Assembly (NCBI RefSeq): GCF_001875325.1
Contig: NZ_MDDC01000003.1
Span: forward strand, 62,001-126,000
DNA: 64,000 bases
Reading direction: 5' to 3'
Source of the DNA: Neomoorella thermoacetica
Lineage (GTDB): Bacteria > Bacillota > DSM-521 > Neomoorellales > Neomoorellaceae
Made by a program: the position numbers and the translations under genes. The notes under the pieces are model-generated. The model saw nothing but the letters and a program-made list of their open reading frames with translations, was not told the DNA's origin and did not search any database. Numbering within the stretch: position 1 is the stretch's first letter; every line of letters begins with the position of its first letter. This document shows positions 24,175 to 33,510 of this stretch, one piece after another.

Positions 24175-25398
24175 ATGACCGAACTGCTCAACAACCAGGA
24201 TTACCGTAAAGAAGCCTTAAAAGAGATTATCCGGGAATTGCACCGGGGCAAAAGCGTGGAGGAAGTGAAGGCCAGGTTTAACGAACTGATCAAGGATGTG
24301 GCCCCGGCGGAGATCTCCCTCATGGAGCAGGCCCTGATCAACGAAGGACTGCCGGTGGAGGAGGTCCAGCGCCTCTGCGACGTCCACGCGGCGGTCTTTA
24401 AAGACTCATTAGAAAGGGCGCCGCAGCCGGAAACCATCCCCGGTCACCCGGTGCGCACTTTTAAAGAAGAAAACCGGGCCCTGGAAGATTTAATGCTTAG
24501 AGGGATTCAACCGCTTCTGGCTGAATTGCGCCGGGCGAACCCGGACGCTGAAAAAGACCTGGCCTTAAAGCTGGCGGAAAAACTGAATCTCCTCCAGGAT
24601 ATTGACAAGCATTATAGCCGCAAGGAGAATCTCCTCTTCCCCTATCTGGAGAAGTACCAGATCGTGGGTCCGCCCAAGGTCATGTGGGGCGTAGACGACG
24701 AGATTCGCGACCTCTTAAAGGGAGCGCGGGACCTGGCCGTCAATTACGTACCGGATAAAAAAGAAGAACTCATTGCCAGAACGGAAGCCGCCCTGGCTAA
24801 GATCAAGGAAATGATTTTTAAAGAAGAAAGGATCCTCTTCCCCATGGCCCTGGAGACCCTGACCGAGGACGAGTGGTACCGGATCATGCTTGACAGCGCC
24901 AGTATCGGGTACTGCCTCATCGAGCCCCGGGAAGAGTGGCGGCCAGCGCAGGTCAAACCTGACCAGGAAGAGACCGTCGCCGGCGAGGAAACCAGGGGAT
25001 ACATCAGGTTTGCTACCGGTATCCTGACGCCCCGGGAGATTAGCCTGATCTTTGATCACCTGCCGGTAGATATAACCTTTGTTGATAAGAATAATGTGGT
25101 CAAGTATTTTTCCAATACCAGGGAGCGCGTCTTTACCCGCAGCCGGGCGGTCATCGGTCGCCGGGTGGAAAACTGTCATCCCCCGGCCAGCGTCCAGGTG
25201 GTGGAGAAAATCATCGCCGACTTCAAGAGCGGGCGTAAAGACCGGGAGGCCTTCTGGCTGCACCTGGGAGATAAGTATGTTTATATCCAGTATTTTGCCG
25301 TCCGGGACGAAAAAGGCGACTTCGCCGGCACCCTGGAGGTGACCATGGACCTCAAGCCCCTCCAGGCCATTAGCGGCGAGAAGAGGATTATGGATTAG
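24175..25398 (+). CDS. DUF438 - hemerythrin-like - PAS domain protein
   Basis: A 407-residue cytoplasmic protein with three parts. Residues 1-75 are DUF438 (TELLNNQDYRKEALKEIIRE). Residues 80-235 form a hemerythrin-like four-helix bundle with KHYSRKENLLFPYLE and EERILFPMALE, whose His and Glu may bind a di-iron site. The rest is a PAS domain (about 295-405; DITFVDKNNVVKYFSNTRER). The ATG at 24175 is chosen because GGAGG lies 7 nt upstream; a GTG two codons earlier would be too close. Proteins of this architecture are thought to sense oxygen or nitric oxide in anaerobes. No output kinase or DNA-binding domain is attached, so the signal partner is unknown. Confidence 0.9.
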   Translation: MTELLNNQDYRKEALKEIIRELHRGKSVEEVKARFNELIKDVAPAEISLMEQALINEGLPVEEVQRLCDVHAAVFKDSLERAPQPETIPGHPVRTFKEENRALEDLMLRGIQPLLAELRRANPDAEKDLALKLAEKLNLLQDIDKHYSRKENLLFPYLEKYQIVGPPKVMWGVDDEIRDLLKGARDLAVNYVPDKKEELIARTEAALAKIKEMIFKEERILFPMALETLTEDEWYRIMLDSASIGYCLIEPREEWRPAQVKPDQEETVAGEETRGYIRFATGILTPREISLIFDHLPVDITFVDKNNVVKYFSNTRERVFTRSRAVIGRRVENCHPPASVQVVEKIIADFKSGRKDREAFWLHLGDKYVYIQYFAVRDEKGDFAGTLEVTMDLKPLQAISGEKRIMD

Positions 25399-25403
25399 GA
25401 ATT

Positions 25404-26795
25404 CTATCCTCCAATGTCAGCTTTGGAAAATTTTCTTCCATAGCTGAAGTAAATGACGAGGCCTATTATCATCCAGATACCGAAGCGGACAAAGGTGACC
25501 GGTGGCAAGCTGCTAATGAGAGCAATTCCACCCACTGCGCCAAACGGTGCTACCACCCAGATGGCCGGTACTTTAAAGGGACGGCTGGCCTCAGGTTGAG
25601 TGTACCGCATTACCAGGGTACTGATAGCCGTAAGGGTAAAAGCGGTCAGGCCTCCGATATTTGCCAGTTCAGCCAGCTCGCCGATAGAGAGGAAGCCGCC
25701 ACCAATAAGAGCTACTGAAAATATAGTCAAGGTGGCAATATAGGGGGTTCGCCTTTTTTTGTGTACCCGGGAAAATATAGGTGGTAGAAGTCCGTCGCGA
25801 CTCATGGCGAAAAGAATCCGGGTGGCACTTAAACCATTGCCCATCATGACTGTAAATAGCCCAAAAATAGCTGCAATGGCAATGATTCCTCCACCCCAGC
25901 TTTTACCTATTGACACGAGGGCAAAGGCTGCGGGATCAGGGACGTCTAGCCTGGTATAAGGAACAACCCCCGTTAGTACGGCGCTAACAACAATATAAAG
26001 AATAGTGATAAACCCCAATCCTAAAATGAGAGCTATTGGGACATCCCGTTGGGGATTTTTTGTTTCCTCAGTAACTGTGGTTACACCATCAAAGCCTGTA
26101 AAGGCGAAAAAGGTAAGGGCGGCGCCGGTCATTACTCCTTTCCACCCAAAAGGAAGAAATGGGTGCCAGTTTACCGGCTTAATAAAGGGAATCGCCAGTA
26201 CCAAGAAAAGGGCCAGGGCGCACAGTTTACCTAGACTTAAATAGACATTTATTTTTCCTGCTTCCCTTATACCGCTATAGACAATAGAAGTTACAAGTAA
26301 AATAGCTATTATCGCCGGGGCATTTACGATACCACCATGGGCGATATCCGTAGTAATTATTTTGGGGAGGTGGATCCCGAAACCCCTTAAAAATTCTACA
26401 AAATAACCAGACCAGCCTACCGATACGGTACTAGTTACGGCAGTAAATTCAAAGAGCAAATCCCAGCCGACAATCCAGGCAAAAATTTCACCTAACGCAA
26501 GGTAAGCATAAGTATAAGCACTGCCAGCAACCGGGACCATAGAGGCAAATTCAACATAGCACAGACCTACACAGATACATACTAAACCTCCCAGTAAAAA
26601 CGATATACTGACTGCTGGCCCGGCATATTTGGCAGCGGCTACACCCGGGAGTACAAAAATACCGGCACCGATGGTCGCTCCTATTACTAGAAAAAAGAGT
26701 TCCAGCATATTTAGATCCCGCTTTAATTTATATTCTTTCAGCTCTGCCAGTTCCGTTGCTTCAGAAATACTTTTTCTACGAAATAGTTGAGTCAT
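25404..26795 (-). CDS. APC-superfamily amino acid permease
   Basis: A 463-residue secondary amino acid transporter with about 12 transmembrane segments. The N-terminal cytoplasmic tail (ATELAELKEYKLKRDLN) leads to FLVIGATIGAGIFVLPGVAA, the first-span glycine motif that lines the substrate site in cationic amino acid transporters. SRDGLLPPIFSRVHKKRRTP is the conserved loop after span 8. A near identical architecture is encoded at 36772-38172, so the genome has at least two paralogues. The start follows GGAGGGAG. It ends only 5 bp from the convergent DUF438 gene. The local sequence is more AT-rich than its neighbours. Substrate not determined. Confidence 0.93.
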   Translation of the reverse strand: MTQLFRRKSISEATELAELKEYKLKRDLNMLELFFLVIGATIGAGIFVLPGVAAAKYAGPAVSISFLLGGLVCICVGLCYVEFASMVPVAGSAYTYAYLALGEIFAWIVGWDLLFEFTAVTSTVSVGWSGYFVEFLRGFGIHLPKIITTDIAHGGIVNAPAIIAILLVTSIVYSGIREAGKINVYLSLGKLCALALFLVLAIPFIKPVNWHPFLPFGWKGVMTGAALTFFAFTGFDGVTTVTEETKNPQRDVPIALILGLGFITILYIVVSAVLTGVVPYTRLDVPDPAAFALVSIGKSWGGGIIAIAAIFGLFTVMMGNGLSATRILFAMSRDGLLPPIFSRVHKKRRTPYIATLTIFSVALIGGGFLSIGELAELANIGGLTAFTLTAISTLVMRYTQPEASRPFKVPAIWVVAPFGAVGGIALISSLPPVTFVRFGIWMIIGLVIYFSYGRKFSKADIGG

Positions 26796-27282
26796 ATAAA
26801 TATAATCTCCCTCCAGATTTACATTTAAATATTGTCCTGTAGCCAGCAGGCATACTTGAATGATTGCTATGAGCCCTTGATATTACAAGTTTTTTAGGCA
26901 ACAAAAACGCTAGTTTTTAAAAAAGAAGAAAGACACCCCTTTAAAATCTAACTGGATAATTGGTAAAGGAATTCAATGAAAGGGGATGCCTTAAAGAAGA
27001 TACTACAACAAAGTAATTATGGTCAAGTACCTCCTTTAGCCAGGCGTGAAAGAAAAAATTAGCTTGAAAACATGGTCATTGCCTGTTTAAATGCTCTAGT
27101 AAATCATACTACCTTTTTTCGGGGCAGGTACTGGAGGGAGACTTTATGATAAAGATATTCCCCGGGAAGCATCGACAAGGAGAACATTAAAATGCCAGCA
27201 GGAGAAACCAGGGTAAAAAGGATTAAGGGCCTCCATAAAGAATTTATAAATGATAGGGTTTAAAACTAAGGGGAGGAACTAA
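26796..27282 (+). other. 487-bp AT-rich interval with three tiny ribosome-site-led frames
   Basis: No established gene. On the plus strand three very short frames each have a purine-rich site upstream: 26976-27062 (28 codons, begins MKGDALKKIL; the frame continues after its TAG for 28 more codons), 27146-27190 (14 codons, after GGAGGGAG) and 27192-27263 (23 codons, after AAGGAG). They precede the GT39-like gene at 27283. They may be chance or debris. The minus-strand permease promoter should also lie here. Confidence 0.35.
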
Positions 27283-29211
27283 ATGCTCTGGTTTCTTCTG
27301 GGCACACTGGCCCTGCTCACCGGGTCCTGGCTCATGGTGGCCCGGATGGCGATGAAAAAGACTCTCGACCGCTGGCTGGCCATAGGGGTATTGACCATGG
27401 CCGGGGAGGTATTGATCCTCCTGCTCGCCGGTCAAGCCCTGAGGCATCTGAACCGCGGCGTGGTATTGCTCCTGGCCCTGGGCTGGACAGGCCTCGGGTT
27501 GCTAGTCCGGAACAGGCAGGGGAGTAGAGCCGGTAAAATTTTCTCCTTTGAAAGCGGGGCGACCGGGGACATTGGAGAACCCGGGAGCGCCGAGATTTTT
27601 TCCAGTTCTCTCATCGCAGCAACCGGTGTCATTCTGGCCTTTAGCCTGGCAGCCCTGGTCCTGGGGTGGATTTACCTGCCACCATTCGCCTGGGATGAGA
27701 TCTGGTATCACCTTACTCCTGTGGCTGCATGGTTCAAACAGGGGGCCATTACCCGGCTGCCGGAGGCCCTCCTCTGGCAGCACTACGATCCCACCCGGGT
27801 AACCTCCAAAAAGCTCGCCCTGGATTTAAGCGTGGCCTTTAACTGGGCCAATGTTTACCCCCTTAACGCCGAATTGAATGCCCTGTGGATCATGGTCCTG
27901 ACGGGCAACGATCTTCTGGTCGATGCCACCCAGTTCCCCTATGTTGTAATCGGCGCCCTGGCCACCTTCGGCCTGAGCAGGTCAGGGGGTGCCGGCCGGA
28001 ATGCATCGATCCTGGCCGCTATGCTCTTCCTTTTGACCCCCATGGTCTTGATCCACCTGCGGGTAGCCTATGTCGACGCCGCCTTCGGCTCTATGGTAGC
28101 CGCTGCCCTTTATCTGTTTTTAAGGTGGCAGGAGGAGCGCAACCTGGAGTATGCCCTGATCCTGGGCCTGGCCATAGGGCTGATGATGGGGATTAAATCT
28201 ACGGGCATCGCCTTTGCCGGTGTCTTCGTCCTGGCTATACTGGCCTCATGCCTCTGGCAGTACCGGCAAGGGGTATCCAGCAAAAGCGCTCTCTGGCTCC
28301 AGGCAGCGGTGATTTTATTGGCCCTGATGGCCACGGGCACTTTTTGGTACCTGCGTACCTGGTGGTTTTACGGCAATCCTGTTTACCCCGTAGAGATTCA
28401 AGGGCTGGGATGGAAGCTTCCCGGCATGGGCAGTGTCTCCAGGTTATTTATGACCGCGAATACACCGGAAGCCTACCGGGGCCGCAATATCATCCTCAAT
28501 ATCCTTACTTCCTGGCTGGAGCTTGGTAACGAATCTTACAATTATTATTCCCGCACCCGCGGCCTGGGTCCGGCCTGGGCGGCCCTGGCCCTTCCCGCCG
28601 TCCTGCCCTTCACCTTTTCAGCCTGGCGCCGGCGCCGGGCCCCGGTACTCTGGATGGTGGGCCTGACCCTTATTTTTTTAATCCTCCAGCCGGCTGCCTG
28701 GTGGCCGCGCTATGTCCTTTATGTAGTTCCGGTGGGACTGGCGGCTATGGCCTGGGTTTATGACCGCCTCGACCCCAGGTTGAAAACAGCTGTGGCCAGT
28801 ATCCTGATCCTGAACCTGGTGGTGGCTACCGGTTTGACCCTGGTAGAAACCCTGGACAAGCTCCCGGCAGCCATGCGCCTGGACCCTGCCCGCAGGACCT
28901 TCGGGGAATTGTACTTCAGTGACTATGCCTGGGTGGATCAGCTGCCTCCCAGCCGGATTGGTTATACGCCTATGGCCTGGATCTACCCCCTGTATGGCGG
29001 CCTGCGTAACCAGGTGGAGCTGGTCGATGGAACCTCGGCGGCGTCCTGGCGGGAAGCCATCATCAATCAGGGCCTGGATTTCGTTGTTACCAACACCCAG
29101 TATGGCGACTACGATAGATGGGCCCGCTCGCTGCCTGATTTATTAACACCCTACAGGAAAGGAGAGATGATTAATGTCTACCGGGTCAGGCCCGGCCGGG
29201 GACAACAATGA
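27283..29211 (+). CDS. GT39/ArnT-like polyprenol-linked sugar transferase
   Basis: A 642-residue integral membrane protein with a dozen or so hydrophobic spans and a C-terminal soluble part. Its first large extracytoplasmic loop contains FAWDEIWYHL near residue 136; the DE pair after the first spans is the catalytic signature of the GT-C glycosyltransferases (PMT/ArnT/GT39 and related). It probably transfers a sugar from a lipid-phosphate carrier onto a lipid, protein or wall polymer outside the membrane. The ATG follows GGGGAGG. A 60-residue membrane protein overlaps its 3' end. No carrier-sugar synthase is adjacent, so the acceptor is unknown. Confidence 0.82.
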   Translation: MLWFLLGTLALLTGSWLMVARMAMKKTLDRWLAIGVLTMAGEVLILLLAGQALRHLNRGVVLLLALGWTGLGLLVRNRQGSRAGKIFSFESGATGDIGEPGSAEIFSSSLIAATGVILAFSLAALVLGWIYLPPFAWDEIWYHLTPVAAWFKQGAITRLPEALLWQHYDPTRVTSKKLALDLSVAFNWANVYPLNAELNALWIMVLTGNDLLVDATQFPYVVIGALATFGLSRSGGAGRNASILAAMLFLLTPMVLIHLRVAYVDAAFGSMVAAALYLFLRWQEERNLEYALILGLAIGLMMGIKSTGIAFAGVFVLAILASCLWQYRQGVSSKSALWLQAAVILLALMATGTFWYLRTWWFYGNPVYPVEIQGLGWKLPGMGSVSRLFMTANTPEAYRGRNIILNILTSWLELGNESYNYYSRTRGLGPAWAALALPAVLPFTFSAWRRRRAPVLWMVGLTLIFLILQPAAWWPRYVLYVVPVGLAAMAWVYDRLDPRLKTAVASILILNLVVATGLTLVETLDKLPAAMRLDPARRTFGELYFSDYAWVDQLPPSRIGYTPMAWIYPLYGGLRNQVELVDGTSAASWREAIINQGLDFVVTNTQYGDYDRWARSLPDLLTPYRKGEMINVYRVRPGRGQQ

Positions 29212-29356
29212 CAGGCTCTCTGCCTTCTGGTCCCTATTCTATATCTCTGCAGCCCTGGTAATTACCTTTCTCTATTACCGCAACCTGGGCCTGTGGCGCC
29301 TCTTTGAACATGCCCGCAGGTGGCTGGAGTGGGTCAGGGTGATGCTCGGGGTATAA
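29174..29356 (+). CDS. 60-residue single-span membrane protein
   Basis: This small gene overlaps the 3' end of the GT39-like gene by 38 nt. It starts at ATG 29174 behind AAAGGAGAG, which is a good site. The product has a polar N-terminus (MSTGSGPAGDNND), one hydrophobic span (FWSLFYISAALVITFLYY), and a basic amphipathic C-terminus. The coupling suggests that it is a partner or stabiliser of the glycosyltransferase. No family is recognised, so this is inferred from arrangement only. Confidence 0.6.
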   Translation: MSTGSGPAGDNNDRLSAFWSLFYISAALVITFLYYRNLGLWRLFEHARRWLEWVRVMLGV

Positions 29357-29543
29357 CCCTGGCAAATAGGGGCTACGGTAGATTGCATAAGGTGGGGCGG
29401 ATAGTCCTTACCCCCTCACAGCCGCTGGATATGCCAGCCACTCTTGCCACCGTTAAAGAAAAGAATATTATGATTTTACTTTTGGTTTCTGGAAATATAA
29501 AGAGCTGTAATGAATTTTAGGAAAAAGGATAAAATAGGCCAGG

Positions 29544-30578
29544 GTGATTGTAACAGTGACTCTTGAATTAAGACGGGTTGTCTTCGAACCGGAAGCTTTG
29601 AACTATCCCCTGGGACGAAAACTATATGAACGCTTCCATAAAGAAAGAGTCGAAGTATTGATGACCCCATCTCACAACCGGGTTACTTGTATCCCGGGCA
29701 AAACAGCCCGGGAGAGTTTTCTGGAAGCCAAACGTACCCTGGTAATAGGGGTGCGAAGGAGCAGGGATTTTCAAACCTGCAAGCCTTCGGCCCATTACCA
29801 GTTACCCCTGGTCACGAGTTGTCCGGCCATGTGTGAATACTGTTACCTGTTTACTCATTTTGGACGTAAGCCCTATCAAAGGATTTATGTCAATATCACT
29901 GAAATCCTTGCCCTGGCCCGGGATTATATTAACCGGCGCAACCCCGAGGTAACGTACTTTGAAGTTTCAGCCACCTCAGATCCCTTGCCGGTAGAAAAGT
30001 ATACCGGTAGCCTTGCCGCTGCTATTGAATTTATGGCCGGGCAACCCCTGGGACGCTTGCGGGTTGCTACTAAATTTACTGATGTAGACGGGCTATTAAA
30101 CCTGGACCACCGGGGCCATACCCGCTTTCGCTTTAGTATCAATGCAGAAAATATAATTAAGCGTTTTGAGCATGGTACCCCGCCCCTGGGGCAGCGGCTG
30201 GCGGCGGCGGCACAAATGGCCGGGGGAGGTTACCTGACAGGTTTCATTATAGCTCCTATATTTTATATGGAAGGGTGGCAGCAGCAATATCGTCATCTTT
30301 TTCAAGTGATTGCCAGGCAACCGTTGCTTGCCGAATCGAATGACCTGACATTAGAGCTAATAACCCATCGCTTTACCAAACGGGCCAAGACCTCCATTGA
30401 AACCCTTTTTCCCCATACAAAATTGCCTTTAGATGAAGAAGAAAGGACTTTTAAGTATGGTCAATTCGGTTATGGTAAGTATGTTTACCCCATTGAGGTA
30501 CGAACGGCGATGGAGACTTTTTTTAAAGAAATGATAGCTACCTATTTACCCAGGGCTAAAGTTGAGTACTTTATTTAG
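29544..30578 (+). CDS. splB: spore photoproduct lyase-like radical SAM protein
   Basis: Spore photoproduct lyase repairs the thymine dimer formed by UV in spores, using a radical SAM [4Fe-4S] cluster. This homologue has 344 residues and keeps the cluster motif CPAMCEYCYL (about residues 94-103), the FRFSINAE segment and the C-terminal GQFGYGKYVYP. In Bacillus enzymes the conserved CTSD sequence supplies the cysteine that returns a hydrogen atom; here the matching stretch reads EVSATSDP, so this Cys is Ala. The start, GTG at 29544, has a weak ribosome site. Presence of this gene agrees with a spore former. Either a clostridial variant that uses another donor, or a paralogue with a different job. 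Confidence 0.87.
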   Translation: MIVTVTLELRRVVFEPEALNYPLGRKLYERFHKERVEVLMTPSHNRVTCIPGKTARESFLEAKRTLVIGVRRSRDFQTCKPSAHYQLPLVTSCPAMCEYCYLFTHFGRKPYQRIYVNITEILALARDYINRRNPEVTYFEVSATSDPLPVEKYTGSLAAAIEFMAGQPLGRLRVATKFTDVDGLLNLDHRGHTRFRFSINAENIIKRFEHGTPPLGQRLAAAAQMAGGGYLTGFIIAPIFYMEGWQQQYRHLFQVIARQPLLAESNDLTLELITHRFTKRAKTSIETLFPHTKLPLDEEERTFKYGQFGYGKYVYPIEVRTAMETFFKEMIATYLPRAKVEYFI

Positions 30579-30793
30579 ACATGTTGATGGCAATATTGTG
30601 TGTATAGTATTCTTCGTTGTTCTACCGGGCATATTTTTCTTTTCTATAATTTAGCAGCCCTAAGGCTTTTGGTGACAAGTGGTTAAAATGTAGTTGCGGG
30701 GAGGCATGGCGCACTGTACAGCAGGGGCCCAACTGGTCCTTACATTACCTGGGCAGGACTGGCAATAATAGAAAAGACGCCAAAGGGGTATAC

Positions 30794-30840
30794 TGCCTCC
30801 GGGAAATTTTTAATCCGGAGGCAGGAGGTAGAAATATTTA
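30794..30840 (+). promoter_or_regulatory. 9-bp hairpin directly before the ribosome site of the nucleotidyltransferase gene
   Basis: TGCCTCCGG (30794-30802) pairs with CCGGAGGCA (30815-30823) across a 12-nt loop, and the Shine-Dalgarno GGAGGT follows at 30824. The 5' arm could also pair with GGAGG of the ribosome site, so the two alternative folds could gate translation. No T tract is present. Confidence 0.45.
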
Positions 30841-33306
30841 ATGAAAGCAATCATTATGGCCGGCGGGGAAGGGTCCAGGCTCCGGCCCCTGACCTGCAAG
30901 CGGCCCAAACCCCTGGTGCCGGTGGCCAACCGCCCGGTAATGGAGTACTGCGTGGACCTGTTACGCGACCTGGGTATTAGAGAAGTAGGGGTGACCCTGC
31001 AGTACCTGCCGCGACTTATTGAGGAGTATTTTGGGGACGGCAGTGATTTCGGCCTGCACCTGCATTACTTTGTCGAGGATAAGCCCCTGGGTACCGCCGG
31101 CAGCGTCAAAAACGCGGCTTCCTTTTTAGATGAAACTTTTCTGGTGGTAAGCGGCGACGCCCTGACGGATTTTGACCTGCGGCCGGCTATTGACCGGCAC
31201 AAGGAAAGCGGCGCCCTGGCCACCCTGGTGCTGACGACAGTTGACAATCCCCTGGAGTACGGGGTGGTGATAACCAATCCCGACGGCAGTATCCGCTCCT
31301 TCCTGGAAAAGCCCAGCTGGGGCGAGGTTTTCAGCGACAGGGTCAATACCGGTATCTATATTCTAGAGCCCGAGGTCCTGGAGCTGATACCGGAGGGGCT
31401 GCCCTTTGATTTCAGCAAGGACCTTTTCCCCCGGTTGCTGAAGGAAAAGCGCCCCCTTTTTGGGGTGACCCTTTCCGGTTACTGGTGCGATATCGGTAAC
31501 CTGACCCAATACCGCCAGGCCCAGGAGGATATCCTGCGGGGCCGGGTGAAGGTCCGGGTGGTGGGCCAGGACCGGGGCGGCGGCGTGGTGATGGGTGAAG
31601 GGGTGGAGATTGCCCCCGGGGCGCGGATTGAAGGCCCGGTCCTTATCGGCGCCGCCTGCCGGATTGCCACCGGGGCCGTCGTTGGCCCCTTCACCGTTCT
31701 CGGTCCCTACACCCGGGTGGAGGAAGGGGCCACTGTCAGGCGATCCGTTCTCTGGGACAACGTCTATGCCGGCGAAGGGGCCAGCCTCAGTGGGGCGGTA
31801 GTTTGCAGCCGGGCCAGCCTCCAGCGCCGGGTGCAGGTCTATGAAGGGGCCGTCATCGGCGACGGCAGCCGGGTGGATGCCGGGGCCGAGGTGCGCCCGG
31901 AGGTTAAGGTCTGGCCGGAGAAAATCCTGGGCCGGGAGACGGTGGTCCATGAGAGCCTGATCTGGGGCCGGGGTGTAGCTCGCCCCCTCTTTGTCGGCAG
32001 CCAGGCCCCGGGTTACCTGCACGGCGACCTGACTCCCTTCCAGGTTACGCGGCTGGGTATGGCTTACGGCGCCAGTTTCCCTGCCGGGGCCAGGGTGGGC
32101 CTCAGCACCTTCGCCGGCGGGGCGGGGGAAATGCTCTATAAGGCCCTGGCCGCCGGACTGATGGCTGCCGGGGTGCAGGTGGCCGGCCTGGGCCGGTTGT
32201 TGACGCCCATGCACCGCTTTGCCGTCCGTTCCCTGGGGCTGGACGGTGGTTGCCATATCAAGCGAGACGCGGTTGAAAGGGACAAGGTCTGGCTGCACCT
32301 GGTAAACTCCCGTGGCCACGACCTCAACCCCGGGGCGGTGCGGAAGATTGAGAATCTCTACTGGCGGGAGGACGGCCGCCGGGTGCAGGAGGTCCCGGCC
32401 AGCATTTATTTCCCGGCCCTTGAAGGGGCCTACCGGGACTGGTTGCTGGCGACCCTGGGTGATCACGGCCTGAAGAAAAGGGCCCTGCGGGTAGCCCTGG
32501 GGGGCCAGGGGCAGGTAGCCGGGGTGGCCGGCGCCATCCTCCAGGACGCCGGTGCCGTCGTCATTCGCCTGGACCTGGATCCCACCAAAACCTGGCAGGC
32601 TGTTCAGGAGGATCTGCCCTACTTCGCCGGGGAGATCCGGCGCTACGGCGCCGACCTGGGGGCGGCCCTGGACCCCAATGGCGAGGAATTGATCCTCTTC
32701 ACCGGCGAGGGACGGCGGGTGGCCCCGGCGCAGCAACTGGCCCTCATGGCCCGGGTTTACCTGGAGGCCCACCGGGGCGCCAGCCTGGTTTTACCGGTGA
32801 CGGCACCGCGGGTGCTGGAACAGGTTGCCGGGAGTCTCCACGGCCGGGTGGAGCGGGTGAAGGGCCATCCCGGCATCTACCATGAGGCCATGGCCCGGGC
32901 GGACGGGGAAACAGCCTTAGGCCAGCAGCACCTGCAACTGGACGCCCTGGCGGCCCTCGTACACATCCTGGACTGGCTGGCCCGCAGGGAGGAAAGCCTG
33001 GCCGCGGCGCTGGCCGCCCTGCCTCCGGTTTACACCGCCAGCCGTACCGTAGCCTGCCCCTGGGAGGCCAAGGGCAGGGTCATGCGCACCCTCATCAGCG
33101 AGGAACCGGCAGACGGGGTGGAGCTCCTCGACGGGGTCCAGGTGCGCCACGGGAAGGGCTGGTCCCTGGTTCTGCCTGACGGGGAGACGCCCCATTACCA
33201 CATCTATAGCGAGGCCTTTTCCCAGGAGGCGGCCGAAGAGCTGGCCGGCTTTTATGAGGAGCGTCTGAAGGAGCTAATCGCCAGGGAAAAAAGTAAAGGA
33301 AGGTAG
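30841..33306 (+). CDS. NDP-sugar pyrophosphorylase fused to a degenerate phosphomannomutase-like domain
   Basis: An 821-residue fusion. Residues 1-235 are a nucleotidyltransferase with the signature [20 protein letters not shown], then [15 protein letters not shown] and [20 protein letters not shown]. Residues 245-375 are left-handed beta-helix hexapeptide repeats. From about residue 385 a phosphohexomutase-like region follows ([19 protein letters not shown]). In true mutases the phosphoserine loop TASHNP and the metal loop DGDGDR are required; here the corresponding places read GGCHIKRD and LDPNGEE, so the mutase should be inactive and may be regulatory. The best guess for the front end is mannose-1-phosphate guanylyltransferase or glucose-1-phosphate thymidylyl/uridylyltransferase. 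Stand-alone transcription unit with a terminator after it. Confidence 0.88.
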   Translation: MKAIIMAGGEGSRLRPLTCKRPKPLVPVANRPVMEYCVDLLRDLGIREVGVTLQYLPRLIEEYFGDGSDFGLHLHYFVEDKPLGTAGSVKNAASFLDETFLVVSGDALTDFDLRPAIDRHKESGALATLVLTTVDNPLEYGVVITNPDGSIRSFLEKPSWGEVFSDRVNTGIYILEPEVLELIPEGLPFDFSKDLFPRLLKEKRPLFGVTLSGYWCDIGNLTQYRQAQEDILRGRVKVRVVGQDRGGGVVMGEGVEIAPGARIEGPVLIGAACRIATGAVVGPFTVLGPYTRVEEGATVRRSVLWDNVYAGEGASLSGAVVCSRASLQRRVQVYEGAVIGDGSRVDAGAEVRPEVKVWPEKILGRETVVHESLIWGRGVARPLFVGSQAPGYLHGDLTPFQVTRLGMAYGASFPAGARVGLSTFAGGAGEMLYKALAAGLMAAGVQVAGLGRLLTPMHRFAVRSLGLDGGCHIKRDAVERDKVWLHLVNSRGHDLNPGAVRKIENLYWREDGRRVQEVPASIYFPALEGAYRDWLLATLGDHGLKKRALRVALGGQGQVAGVAGAILQDAGAVVIRLDLDPTKTWQAVQEDLPYFAGEIRRYGADLGAALDPNGEELILFTGEGRRVAPAQQLALMARVYLEAHRGASLVLPVTAPRVLEQVAGSLHGRVERVKGHPGIYHEAMARADGETALGQQHLQLDALAALVHILDWLARREESLAAALAALPPVYTASRTVACPWEAKGRVMRTLISEEPADGVELLDGVQVRHGKGWSLVLPDGETPHYHIYSEAFSQEAAEELAGFYEERLKELIAREKSKGR

Positions 33307-33418
33307 GCCTCCCCGGGCCTCGCCGGGAACCCCGGGATCCAGTCATTCCCCGGGTTTCCCGGTGCTGGGATCCGGGCGGCAGGGGTGTTTGACCTCGGCG
33401 TATGGAGGAATTTTAGAG

Positions 33419-33446
33419 CCGGCCACAAAGGCGCGGCCTTTTTTAT
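33419..33446 (+). terminator. terminator after the nucleotidyltransferase fusion gene
   Basis: CCGGCC (33419-33424) pairs with GGC(G)CGG (33430-33436) with one bulged G and a five-base ACAAA loop, followed by six T at 33439-33444. Confidence 0.75.
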
Positions 33447-33459
33447 CGACAAATATTAC

Positions 33460-33488
33460 TTGCTAGTCTTATTACCTGGTGGTAAAAT
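33460..33488 (+). promoter_or_regulatory. promoter of the 2-oxoacid:ferredoxin oxidoreductase operon
   Basis: TTGCTA (33460-33465), a 17-nt spacer and TAAAAT (33483-33488) with TGG just before it (extended -10). The start of transcription would fall near 33495, giving a very short leader with AGGAGGT ahead of the gamma-subunit ATG. Confidence 0.7.
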
Positions 33489-33510
33489 ATAGCCAGCAGG
33501 AGGTGGAAAA

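Noticed and set aside
33307-33410. GC-rich inverted segments after the nucleotidyltransferase gene as a structured RNA
   Set aside because: The repeated CCCGGG and GGATCC words pair in several imperfect ways without one clear fold.
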